Assembly: GCF_945957355.1 (NCBI RefSeq)
Contig: NZ_CAMFKM010000023.1
Coordinates: 1 to 48,042 of the forward strand
DNA length: 48,042 nucleotides
Reading direction: 5' to 3'
Source: an uncultured Reyranella sp.
GTDB taxonomy: Bacteria; Pseudomonadota; Alphaproteobacteria; Reyranellales; Reyranellaceae
Shown: positions 23,998 to 31,442 of the stretch, piece after piece
How positions within the stretch are numbered: position 1 is the first letter of the stretch
Layout of the letters: each line of letters opens with the position of its first letter
Position numbers and translations under genes: made by a program
Notes under the pieces: generated by a model
Database searches by the model: none
What the model was told of the DNA's origin: nothing
Seen by the model: the letters and a program-made list of their open reading frames with translations, nothing else

Positions 23998-24740
23998 GTC
24001 AGGAACTCACCGCCATTCACGTGGATCGTCTGGCCGGTGATGAAGGTGCCGTCCGGCCCGACCAGCAGGCGCACCATCGCCGCGATCTCCTCGACCGTAC
24101 CGAAGCGCTTCAGCGGAATCGGACGGTTCACCGCCGGACGCGCGCCCGCCGCAGCACCGCGCGTCGTGTCGATGGCGCCGGGCGCCAGCGCATTGCAGGT
24201 GATCCTGTGCGGCGCCAGCTCGACCGCCAGCGCCCGCATCAGCCCTTCGAGGCCCGACTTCGACGCCGACACATGACAGCGGTTGGGCGTACCGACATGG
24301 GTGGAGATGCCGGACAGCGCCACGAAGGCACCGCCGCCGCGCGCCACCATCTGGGGCACGATCGCCTTGCCCAGCAGGAAGGCGCCGTCGAGCGCGACCG
24401 ACATGATCTCGCGCCACTCCTCGAACGACATGTCGAGGAAGGAAGTCTGTCGACGCAGGCCGGCATTGCTCACGAGGATATCGACGCCACCGAACTTCGC
24501 CGCGGCTTCCTGCGCGAGGCGCGGCGGCACGGCCGGATCGGCGACGTCGCCCATCGCGGCCATCGCCTTGCCGCCGGCAGCCTCGATCTCGCCGACGACG
24601 GCATCGACCGCCGTCCTGTCCGAACGCCCGTTGACCACGATGGCCGCGCCGTCGCGCGCCAGGGTCAGCGCAATGGCGCGACCGATATTCTTGCCCGCGC
24701 CCGTCACCAGCGCGACTTTTCCTTGCAGGGGTGATGACAT
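23994..24740 (-). CDS. SDR-family oxidoreductase lacking the canonical catalytic Tyr
   Basis: The 248-residue protein has the cofactor motif TGAGKNIG (13-20), SNAG at 91-94 and ends FITGQTIHVNGGEFL, a typical FabG-like C-terminus. The active site reads RCHVSASKSGLEGL. Lys161 is kept, but the Tyr position (four before Lys) is Val157, with His156 next to it, and the usual Ser position is Gly144 with Ser143/Ser146 nearby. Either His156 substitutes or the protein is a non-classical member. GGAGAAGG lies just before the ATG. It is the first gene of the operon that continues to the P1 peptidase, crcB and the HI0933 flavoprotein. Confidence 0.88.
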   Translation of the reverse strand: MSSPLQGKVALVTGAGKNIGRAIALTLARDGAAIVVNGRSDRTAVDAVVGEIEAAGGKAMAAMGDVADPAVPPRLAQEAAAKFGGVDILVSNAGLRRQTSFLDMSFEEWREIMSVALDGAFLLGKAIVPQMVARGGGAFVALSGISTHVGTPNRCHVSASKSGLEGLMRALAVELAPHRITCNALAPGAIDTTRGAAAGARPAVNRPIPLKRFGTVEEIAAMVRLLVGPDGTFITGQTIHVNGGEFLT

Positions 24741-24805
24741 GCCTTCTCCGCCCAGGGTCCGGCGGGGACCCTAGCGGAGATCGTGGTCGAACTTAAGCGC
24801 AGCCG

Positions 24806-25237
24806 TCAGCCGGCGACGATGTAGGCCCGCAGCGCCTCGGTCTCATGCTGGGCCTCTTCGAGACGCGCCTTCACGACGTCGCCGATCGACACGAGGCCCA
24901 GCAGTTCGCCATGGCGCACCACCGGCAGGTGGCGGAAGCGACCGCTCGTCATGAGCTGCATGACATGGTCGATCGAATCGTCGGGGTCGCAGGTCACGAC
25001 ATCGCGGGTCATGATGGTGCGCGCCTCGAGGTCGAGGGCGGCGGCGCCGTGCCTGGCGAAGGCGTGCACGAGGTCGCGTTCGGAAACGATGCCGGCGACC
25101 GAATCGTCGGAATCGAGAATCAGCACCGAGCCGATGTGGCGCGTGCTGAGCTGCTGGGAAATCTGGCCGACCGACGTGCCCGGTGCGACCGTGTGAACGA
25201 GACCGCCCTTACGCGACAGGATATCGGAGACGAACAT
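24806..25237 (-). CDS. CBS-domain-pair protein
   Basis: I chose ATG 25237 (MFVSDILSRKGGLVHTV) with GAGGGAGG upstream, giving 143 residues. Two CBS motifs are visible. CBS1 at about 8-66 contains VGQISQQLSTRHIGSVLIL and GIVSERDLVHAF. CBS2 at about 73-130 contains IMTRDVVTCDPDDSIDHVMQ and GLVSIGDVVKARL. There is no other domain. Stand-alone CBS pairs bind adenine nucleotides and regulate partner proteins; the partner is unknown here. The gene is transcribed divergently from queC. The longer frame to 25375 would cover that promoter region. Confidence 0.92.
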   Translation of the reverse strand: MFVSDILSRKGGLVHTVAPGTSVGQISQQLSTRHIGSVLILDSDDSVAGIVSERDLVHAFARHGAAALDLEARTIMTRDVVTCDPDDSIDHVMQLMTSGRFRHLPVVRHGELLGLVSIGDVVKARLEEAQHETEALRAYIVAG

Positions 25238-25319
25238 GAGTTCCTCCCTCTGTGGTGGATGGGTCTGCCGAACGCCAACGCTGTAGCGCGGAGGGAGGTG
25301 GCGGGCGATAAAGCCCCTC

Positions 25320-26033
25320 ATGAACGATGCCCGATCTGCCCTCGTCCTCTTCTCCGGTGGACAGGACTCCACCACGTGTCTGGCCTGGGCGCTAGAGCGA
25401 TTTGCGCATGTCGAGACGGTCGCTTTCGACTACCGCCAGAGGCACCGAATCGAGCTGGATCAAAGGCTTGTCGTCCTCGACCAGATCCGGCACCGCTTTC
25501 CGCACTGGGCGGAAAGGCTGGGCGAAGACCATTTCATCGACATGGGTGTGCTGGGACAAATCAGTGACACGTCGCTGACCCGGGACGTCGCCTTCGCGAT
25601 GGAGAAGGACGGGCTGCCCAACAGCTTCGTGCCCGGCCGCAATCTGCTCTTCTTCACATTCGCGGCTGCCGTGGCGTGGCGGCGCAACATCCGCAACCTG
25701 GTCGGGGGGATGTGCGAGACGGATTTCTCCGGCTATCCCGACTGCCGCGACAATACGATCAAGGCGCTTCAGGTCACCCTGAACCTCGGCATGGACCGCT
25801 CCTTCGTGCTCCACACGCCGCTGATGTGGCTCGACAAGGCCGAGACCTGGGGCCTTTCAAACGAGCTGGGCGGATCGCCGCTGGTCGAGCTGATCCTGGA
25901 ACACACCCACACCTGCTACGACAGCGTGCGCGGCGCGCGGCATGAATGGGGATATGGATGCGGCGAATGCCCCGCCTGCGCCTTGCGCAAGCGGGGCTTC
26001 GTCGCGTGGCGCGAGGGCAGGAGCTCGCTGTAG
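25320..26033 (+). CDS. queC: 7-cyano-7-deazaguanine synthase (QueC)
   Basis: The 237-residue enzyme has an N-terminal PP-loop, LFSGGQDSTTCLAWAL (10-25), that adenylates the carboxylate of 7-carboxy-7-deazaguanine before amidation to preQ0. Four cysteines form the C-terminal zinc site: Cys199 and Cys214, Cys217 and Cys220 in CGECPAC. The characteristic FVPGRNLLFFTFAAAVAW and ETDFSGYPDCRDNTIKAL are present. It supplies queuosine for tRNA wobble modification. queD and queE are not in the window, but a VUT-family queuosine-precursor transporter lies 618 bp downstream. Confidence 0.95.
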   Translation: MNDARSALVLFSGGQDSTTCLAWALERFAHVETVAFDYRQRHRIELDQRLVVLDQIRHRFPHWAERLGEDHFIDMGVLGQISDTSLTRDVAFAMEKDGLPNSFVPGRNLLFFTFAAAVAWRRNIRNLVGGMCETDFSGYPDCRDNTIKALQVTLNLGMDRSFVLHTPLMWLDKAETWGLSNELGGSPLVELILEHTHTCYDSVRGARHEWGYGCGECPACALRKRGFVAWREGRSSL

Positions 26034-26037
26034 CGGC

Positions 26038-26556
26038 CTAGCGGCCGCCGGCGAGCTGGCGCGCGCCGGTCAGGTTCTGCTGGACCTTTGGAAGCTGCCC
26101 CTGGGCAAACCGGCGCAGCGCGCCGTTGCCGCCGTCCTGCGAGTAGGCGCCGTACTGCGCATTGGCATCGATATGTGCGGCGAGCTGGGCGTTGGCATAG
26201 GCGGTGTCGAACTCGACCCCTTGCAGCACGTTCAGCCGCTGCAGTGTCGCGGTCCAGCCCGGCGCGTTGCTGGGATCGGGCGCGTAGGAGACACCCGCTT
26301 CCTGTCGCGCCTTGCTCAGATACTGGGCGGCCTCGGTCTGGTCGGCCACCATGCGGGCCGCAAAGCCGCGGACGTTCTCGTTCGTCGACCTGGCGAGCGC
26401 GAGCCGGCCAGAAGCGATCTCGAAATCGTTGAACTCCTGGGCAAATCCCACGAAGCGAGCATCGGGCAACGCGTTGACGGCGAAGACGGCAGTGGCGGGA
26501 ACGACCGACAGGGCGGCGACGCCGAACAGGATCGAGCGGCGGGCGATGGGCTGCAT
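26038..26556 (-). CDS. DUF4142 domain secreted protein
   Basis: I chose ATG 26556 with CAGGAGAC upstream, giving 172 residues. The N-terminus is a signal peptide (MQPIARRSILFGVAALSVVP), twin-arginine-like but weak. The mature part has the DUF4142 helical-bundle pattern: FVGFAQEFNDFEIASGRLAL, then ENVRGFAARMVADQTEAAQY, then LQGVEFDTAYANAQLAAHID. Ferritin-like folding has been noted for the family, but the metal residues are not conserved. The domain is common in alphaproteobacterial periplasmic proteins of unknown role. It is convergent with queC with only 4 bp between stops. Confidence 0.85.
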   Translation of the reverse strand: MQPIARRSILFGVAALSVVPATAVFAVNALPDARFVGFAQEFNDFEIASGRLALARSTNENVRGFAARMVADQTEAAQYLSKARQEAGVSYAPDPSNAPGWTATLQRLNVLQGVEFDTAYANAQLAAHIDANAQYGAYSQDGGNGALRRFAQGQLPKVQQNLTGARQLAGGR

Positions 26557-26651
26557 GAAATGTCTCCTGGATTGTGTGCGAAGCAACGCAACCATTGCGG
26601 GCGGGTTCCTCGGGGTTCCAGCGTCGCGGCGGACCTGCTAGGAGCGCCGGC

Positions 26652-27218
26652 ATGAATTCTTCGACGCGGGCCAAACTCGTGGGCCTGGCCTACTTCCTGG
26701 GCTTCATCGCCTGCATCCCGCTCGCCAACTGGATGATCGGGAATGTCGGCGCGGTGTGCGTGCCGCAGGGCCCATGCCTGGTGCCGGTCTGGCCCTGGGG
26801 TCCGGGTGGCAAGCCCCTGATGGCGCCCTCGGGCGTGCTGATGATCGGGCTGGCGCTGGTGCTGCGCGACCTCGTGCAACGGCGGCTGGGCCGGGGCGTC
26901 GCCGTCGGCGCCATCGTGGCCGGCGCGGCCCTGTCGGGCGCGGTCGCGCCGCCGCAGCTCCTCATCGCCTCGGCCACGGCCTTCCTTCTGTCCGAACTCG
27001 CCGACTTCGCGGTCTATACGCCGCTGCAATCGCGCGGCCTCGTCCTGGCCGTGCTGGCGAGCAGCGTCGTCGGCCTGATCGCCGACAGCGTCCTCTTCCT
27101 GTGGCTGGCGTTCGGGAGCTTCGAGTATCTGGCCGGCCAGATACTCGGCAAGCTCTGGATGGTCCTGCTGGCCCTGCCTTTCATCCATTGGATCCGCAAA
27201 CGCGAGTTGTCAGCATGA
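26652..27218 (+). CDS. VUT family protein, queuosine-precursor transporter type
   Basis: I chose ATG 26652 (MNSSTRAKLVGLAYFLGFIA) with AGGAG upstream, giving 188 residues and about six membrane helices. PF02592-type features are VLRDLVQRRLGRG in the second loop, SELADFAVYTPLQSRG (about 115-130) and VLASSVVGLIADSVLFLWLAF. Characterised members (YhhQ, QueT-like) import preQ0/preQ1, which fits the nearby queC. Loss of the usual second Asp in the first motif is not evident. A 4-nt ATGA overlap links it to the sulfurtransferase-like gene downstream. Confidence 0.85.
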   Translation: MNSSTRAKLVGLAYFLGFIACIPLANWMIGNVGAVCVPQGPCLVPVWPWGPGGKPLMAPSGVLMIGLALVLRDLVQRRLGRGVAVGAIVAGAALSGAVAPPQLLIASATAFLLSELADFAVYTPLQSRGLVLAVLASSVVGLIADSVLFLWLAFGSFEYLAGQILGKLWMVLLALPFIHWIRKRELSA

Positions 27219-27661
27219 GCCTGTCCCTCCTTCCGGTCGACGACAGGGTCTCCGTTTCCGGTCAGCTCAATCCAGGCGACATGAAGGAAATCGCCGCGGC
27301 GGGCTTCGTCGCCGTCGTCAACAACCGGCCCGACGGCGAGGCTTTCTTCGGCCAGCCGAAGACGGCGGATCTGCGCGCGGCTGCCGAGTCAGCCGGACTG
27401 AATTTCCTCGACCTGCCCTTCTCCGGTCCGCGCGCGACGCCCGATCAGGTGCGCGCCTTCGCCGACCTTCTTGCAGAAGGCGACGGAAGGGTCGTCGCCT
27501 TCTGCAAGAGCGGAATGCGATCGGCGCTGCTGTGGGGCGCCGCGTCGCTGGCCAACGGCCGCTCGCTCGACGAGGTCCTGCAGGGCGCGCGCAGTGCCGG
27601 CCAGGAGCTGGTCGGCGTCGCCGAACTGATGACCGGTCTCGCGCAGGCGGCGCGGAGCTGA
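27215..27661 (+). CDS. TIGR01244 family sulfurtransferase/phosphatase-like protein
   Basis: This is a 148-residue protein whose start overlaps the transporter stop by 4 nt. The active-site loop VVAFCKSGMRSALLWG (near 93-108) has Cys-x4-Arg, as in rhodaneses and TIGR01244 proteins, and not the Cys-x5-Arg of tyrosine phosphatases. The N-terminus VSVSGQLNPGDMKEIAAAGF matches the same family, which is often fused to a metallo-beta-lactamase fold in sulfide-handling Blh proteins; here it stands alone. Persulfide or sulfur transfer is plausible. A connection to queuosine is not obvious. Confidence 0.85.
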   Translation: MSLSLLPVDDRVSVSGQLNPGDMKEIAAAGFVAVVNNRPDGEAFFGQPKTADLRAAAESAGLNFLDLPFSGPRATPDQVRAFADLLAEGDGRVVAFCKSGMRSALLWGAASLANGRSLDEVLQGARSAGQELVGVAELMTGLAQAARS

Positions 27662-27746
27662 GCCGCCGACCGAAAGACTTGACTTGCACCTGAGGCGTCG
27701 CCGCTTCTTAATCGCGCGTCCTGAAGATTCGTTGGGGGAGTTCCAC

Positions 27747-28577
27747 ATGTTGAAGTCGATTCTGGCCGTGTCCGAAGGCGGTCCCGATGCCGCGATGTCG
27801 TTCCGGCTGGCCGCCCGTGTCGCCGGCATTTTCGACGCCACCGTGGATGCTCTGCATCTGCCGGTCGGTCCGGCCGGCGGCGCCGTCGGCGGCCTCGCCA
27901 TGAGTGGCGAAGCGATGCCGCTGATCATGAACCTCGACGACGAGCGGCTCGAGGAGCGCGCCAAGGAATCGGAGCGCGCCTACAAGGAACTGCTCGCGAC
28001 CAATACCGGCTCGACCTACACCGCCGCCGAGACCGCGACGCTCGACACGCTGGTCGCGATGGGCCGCTGCTCCGATCTGCTGGTGCTGGGCCGGCCGGGT
28101 TCCGACCCCGAGAACGTGGCGCCCGCCACTGTCGAGGCCGCGATCCATGAATGCGCCCGCGCCGTAATGATCGCGCCGCCGAACGCCGGCAGCGGCGGCT
28201 TCGGATCGGTCATCGTCGCCTGGAACGGCAGCTTCCAGGCCGCCCGCGCCGTCGAATACTCCCTGCCGTTCCTCGCCAAGGCGAGCGCCATCACGATCCT
28301 GGTCGTCGGCTCCAAGGCCGACGATGTCGGCGCGTCCTATCTCGCGCGCAATCTCGGCCGCCACGGCATCAAGACCACCATCGACGCCATCGATCCCGGC
28401 GCCGTCTCAGGCCGCGCGCGCGGTCGCGCCCTGCTCGACTACACGCACGGCAAGGGCGCCGACCTGTTGGTGATGGGCGCCTACGGCCGCGGCCAGGTGA
28501 TGAGCTTCCTCGGTCTCGGCGGCGCCACCGGCAAGGTGATCTCGTCCTGCCGCGTGCCGCTGCTGCTGGCTCATTGA
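27747..28577 (+). CDS. Two-domain universal stress protein (UspA family)
   Basis: I chose ATG 27747 (MLKSILAVSEGGPDAAMSFR) with GGGGGAG upstream, giving 276 residues. The first half is a degenerate UspA-like domain. The second begins GSVIVAWNGSFQAARAVEYS (about 152-171), has HGKGADLLVMGAYGRGQ and ends SCRVPLLLAH. The ATP loop reads GAYGRGQVMSFLGLGGATG, one residue longer than the classic G-x2-G-x9-G spacing. Such tandem Usp proteins are common stress or energy-depletion proteins in alphaproteobacteria. The upstream frame to 27684 lacks a ribosome binding site. Several hairpins follow the stop. Confidence 0.88.
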   Translation: MLKSILAVSEGGPDAAMSFRLAARVAGIFDATVDALHLPVGPAGGAVGGLAMSGEAMPLIMNLDDERLEERAKESERAYKELLATNTGSTYTAAETATLDTLVAMGRCSDLLVLGRPGSDPENVAPATVEAAIHECARAVMIAPPNAGSGGFGSVIVAWNGSFQAARAVEYSLPFLAKASAITILVVGSKADDVGASYLARNLGRHGIKTTIDAIDPGAVSGRARGRALLDYTHGKGADLLVMGAYGRGQVMSFLGLGGATGKVISSCRVPLLLAH

Positions 28578-28588
28578 GGGGCTAAATG

Positions 28589-28619
28589 CTTCCCCTTTGC
28601 GGGCTCCGCAAAGGGGAAG
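28589..28619. terminator. 14-bp perfect hairpin after the universal stress gene
   Basis: Arms 28589-28602 and 28606-28619 pair perfectly around a 3-nt GCT loop, 11 bp after the stop of the Usp gene. There is no long T-run, so it is a strong stem of either terminator or repeat origin. It opens a cluster of hairpins that fills most of the gap to the next gene. Confidence 0.55.
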
Positions 28620-28620
28620 T

Positions 28621-28696
28621 GCCCTCGTCTTACGAGGGCGATGGGGTCATGACCCCTCCGCCCCCCGCGGGGCACCTCCCCATCTGAATGGGGAGG
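28621..28696. repeat. Cluster of three further small palindromes
   Basis: Hairpin 28621-28639 has an 8-bp stem with a CTT loop. A 14-bp palindrome (GGGGTCATGACCCC) is at 28643-28656. Hairpin 28675-28696 has a 9-bp stem with a CTGA loop. Dense packing of GC-rich stems with no coding potential suggests a dispersed repeat mosaic. It lies between the convergent Usp and Kazal-domain genes. Confidence 0.55.
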
Positions 28697-28733
28697 AACA
28701 CGATCGAAACGCTTGGTTCACCGCTCGCCGCTC

Positions 28734-30188
28734 TCAGGGACAGGCGCCGGCGCCCTGGGTCACGACCTGCGGATCGCTGCACGCGCTGCAGGCGTTGCTG
28801 TAGGTCTTGCGCGTGCCGTCGCGAAGCTGGCCGCAGGCGGGTCGATAGTCCTTCGTGCACATCTGCGGCCGCGGATCGGCGCAGGGACCGCCGGCCACCG
28901 GCAGCGATTCGGGCGCAAGCTCGGCGCGGGTCAGGCGGAACAGGAACGGCTGGGTCCGGTATTCGCTCAACGTTCCGAACATGAAGATGTTCGACCCCAC
29001 CGCCGGGAGCGGGCTGAGCGGCCGCATCATCGTCACCTCGAGCTCGGGAACGTTGCGCGCCCGGGCCTCGTCACTGATCGCCCCTTCGATCCGCTCGGGC
29101 GTCGCGGAGACGACCTTGAAGGGCAGCTTCAGCCGCTGGCCGCCCTGCTGCCTGTCGCCGATCGCCCTCCACACCGCCTCGGCCGCACGCTTGTTGGCCG
29201 GGCTGACATCGCGATGGCGCAGCACCAGCACCCACTGCTGTGGCGTCAGCTTGGCGGGCTCATTGTCCTCGAGGATCTCCAGTGCCCGTTCCGGCGGAGT
29301 CATCGCGCGCGGAATCGACTTCTTGAAATTGGCCGGCGGCGCGCTCTCATTGGCGACGCGTGTCACGATGGCGTCCCATCCTTCCTCGCTGCCGCGATAG
29401 ACGCTGTAGCGCGAGCGAATGTAGCGATCGATATCCTGCGCCGCCGAATCGTTCTTCGCCGCCTTGGCGATCGCGATCGCACGGGCGCCATACCAGAAGC
29501 CCAGCGCATCGACCGGGGAGCCTTCGAGCTGCACCACCGAATACTGATAGACGTCCTGCAGGTTGGTCGGGTCGGCCGCCACGGCGACGCGATAGTAGTC
29601 CCGCGCCTTGTCATAGTCCTTCGCCTGCAGTGCAGCGAAGCCCAGAACGCCGCTGAAGATGCCGGCCATCTGTTCCTTCAGCTGTGCGAAGCCAGCATCG
29701 TCGAGCAAGGCGGGCTTCTGCCACTTGGGGATCACCGCCAGGCCGCGCTCGGAAGCCGTGACGGCCGCCGCCAGCGCGGAGGCGTCTCCACCCGAAGCCT
29801 TGAGACGTCCGACATAGGCCCGGTTGGCCAGCGCACGCACATTGTCGGGATCGACCTGCAGCAAGCGCGCAACAAGGACGTCCGCCTTGGCCGGCTGGTT
29901 GGCCGCCTGCCAGGCCGAGATCGCCTGTTCATGGGCGTCCAGCCGCAGGACGCTGCCCGGATACCAGGCGATGAACACCTCCATGGCCTGCGCCCGCCGC
30001 GCCGGATCCTTGGTGTTCAACGCCGCCATGTAGCTGTCGTACTCGGCGGGGTTGGTGAAGGAGCTGCGCTGGGCCGGGCTTCCGGCTGAGGGGACAGGCG
30101 TCTGCGGAGGCGTCTGGGCGGCAGCGTTGAACGACGCGACGGCACACGCCGTCGCGAGAACGATAACCAACCACCGCCATGCCACCAT
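28734..30188 (-). CDS. Secreted helical-repeat protein with C-terminal Kazal-type domain
   Basis: I chose ATG 30188 with GGGGAGGAG upstream, giving 484 residues. The signal peptide (MVAWRWLVIVLATACAVASF, ending AAAQ) is followed by an alpha-helical repeat region, TPR-like (for example GFAALQAKDYDKARDYYRVA), to about residue 290. An unassigned beta-rich segment comes next. The C-terminus has six cysteines, 436, 444, 452, 467, 470 and 483, in the order and with the CTKDYRPACG and TYSNACSAC context of Kazal-type protease-inhibitor domains. Cys3-Cys4 spacing is 14 residues against the usual 10. It is probably periplasmic or surface-associated and may inhibit proteases or bind peptides. The function is unproven. 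Confidence 0.8.
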   Translation of the reverse strand: MVAWRWLVIVLATACAVASFNAAAQTPPQTPVPSAGSPAQRSSFTNPAEYDSYMAALNTKDPARRAQAMEVFIAWYPGSVLRLDAHEQAISAWQAANQPAKADVLVARLLQVDPDNVRALANRAYVGRLKASGGDASALAAAVTASERGLAVIPKWQKPALLDDAGFAQLKEQMAGIFSGVLGFAALQAKDYDKARDYYRVAVAADPTNLQDVYQYSVVQLEGSPVDALGFWYGARAIAIAKAAKNDSAAQDIDRYIRSRYSVYRGSEEGWDAIVTRVANESAPPANFKKSIPRAMTPPERALEILEDNEPAKLTPQQWVLVLRHRDVSPANKRAAEAVWRAIGDRQQGGQRLKLPFKVVSATPERIEGAISDEARARNVPELEVTMMRPLSPLPAVGSNIFMFGTLSEYRTQPFLFRLTRAELAPESLPVAGGPCADPRPQMCTKDYRPACGQLRDGTRKTYSNACSACSDPQVVTQGAGACP

Positions 30189-30305
30189 TCCCGACTCCTC
30201 CCCGATCACACGCAATGTTGCAAGGCCCATCTCGACCTGAATTGCCGTGACCATTTGGGCGAATTAAGGCACTGTTCCGCCGCTGTTTTGAGTGGGGACT
30301 CGACG

Positions 30306-31436
30306 ATGAAATACCGACGTTCGACGGCATGCATGCTCGTCGCTGCGGCGCTTTCGGCTGCCTGCAGCATGGCGCCGGCCCTCGCGCAGCAGCCGAGTGC
30401 TCCACCGCCCGCAGTGCTCGTCCAGGCCGCCGAAATGAAGCCGATCGCCGATCAGGCCGAATTCATCGGCCGCGCCGCGGCCGTCGACAAGGTCGAGCTG
30501 CGTGCCCGGGTAAAGGGCTTCCTGGGACCGCGCAAATTCGCCGACGGCGACCAGGTCAAGAAGGACCAGGTCGTCTTCACCATCGAACCCGAGACCTATC
30601 AGGCGGCCGTCGACCAGAAGAAGGCCCAGCTCGACGCGGCACGGGCAGGACTGGCCAATGCCGAGACCCAGCTGAAGCGCGCCGCCGAGCTGCTGCGCAC
30701 CAACACCGGCACCCAGGTCACCTACGACCAGCGGCTCTCCGAGCAGCTCCAGGCCAAGGCCCAGGTCGAGGATGCCAGCGCCCAGCTTCGCGACGCCGAA
30801 CTCCAGCTCTCCTACACCGAGATCAAGTCGCCGATCGATGGCCGCATCGGCCGCGCCGCCTTCTCCCCGGGCAATCTCGTCAGTCCCGACTCGGGCGTGC
30901 TGGCCACCGTCGTGAGCGAGAATCCCATCCGCGTGCTCTTCCCCGTGACACAGCGCGAGCTGCTCGACGCGCGACGGGACCAGGCCACCGACCCGAACGG
31001 CATCGCGGTGCGCATCCGGCTCGCCGACGGATCGATCTACAAGGAGAAAGGCAAGATCGACTTCATCGACAACACGGTCGATGCCAAGACTGACGGCCAG
31101 ATCGTGCGCGCCACCTTCCCCAACCCCGACGGCATGCTGACCGACGGCCAGACACTCCGGGTCATCATCGAAGGCGAGCAGGTGCCGACATCGGTGGCCG
31201 TTCCGCAGGCGGCCATCGCCCAGGACCAGACCGGCGCCTACCTGTTCATCGTCAACGACAAGAACGTGGTCGAGCAAAAGCGCATCAGGACCGGCGTCTC
31301 ACGTGACGGCATGGTCGCCATCACCTCGGGTCTGAAGGCTGGCGAGAGGGTCATCGTCCAGGGTCAGCAGCGCGTCCGGCCGGGCATGACGGTCAACCCC
31401 AGCGTGGCGCCGCCTTCGGCCTCGACGCAGAAGTAA
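30306..31436 (+). CDS. RND efflux periplasmic adaptor subunit (AcrA/MexA-like)
   Basis: I chose ATG 30306 (MKYRRSTACMLVAAALSAAC), giving 376 residues. The signal peptide probably ends at ALA (about 36); Cys20 is preceded by Ser-Ala-Ala, so a lipoprotein is less likely. Domain order is membrane-proximal strand and lipoyl half (VELRARVKGFLG), an alpha-helical hairpin (about 100-165, AAVDQKKAQLDAARAGLANA), lipoyl second half (YTEIKSPIDGRIGRAAFSPG) and beta-barrel with C-terminal domain. It bridges the RND permease to an outer-membrane factor. It is divergent from the Kazal-domain gene and 6 bp upstream of the permease. Confidence 0.93.
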   Translation: MKYRRSTACMLVAAALSAACSMAPALAQQPSAPPPAVLVQAAEMKPIADQAEFIGRAAAVDKVELRARVKGFLGPRKFADGDQVKKDQVVFTIEPETYQAAVDQKKAQLDAARAGLANAETQLKRAAELLRTNTGTQVTYDQRLSEQLQAKAQVEDASAQLRDAELQLSYTEIKSPIDGRIGRAAFSPGNLVSPDSGVLATVVSENPIRVLFPVTQRELLDARRDQATDPNGIAVRIRLADGSIYKEKGKIDFIDNTVDAKTDGQIVRATFPNPDGMLTDGQTLRVIIEGEQVPTSVAVPQAAIAQDQTGAYLFIVNDKNVVEQKRIRTGVSRDGMVAITSGLKAGERVIVQGQQRVRPGMTVNPSVAPPSASTQK

Positions 31437-31442
31437 TAAATC

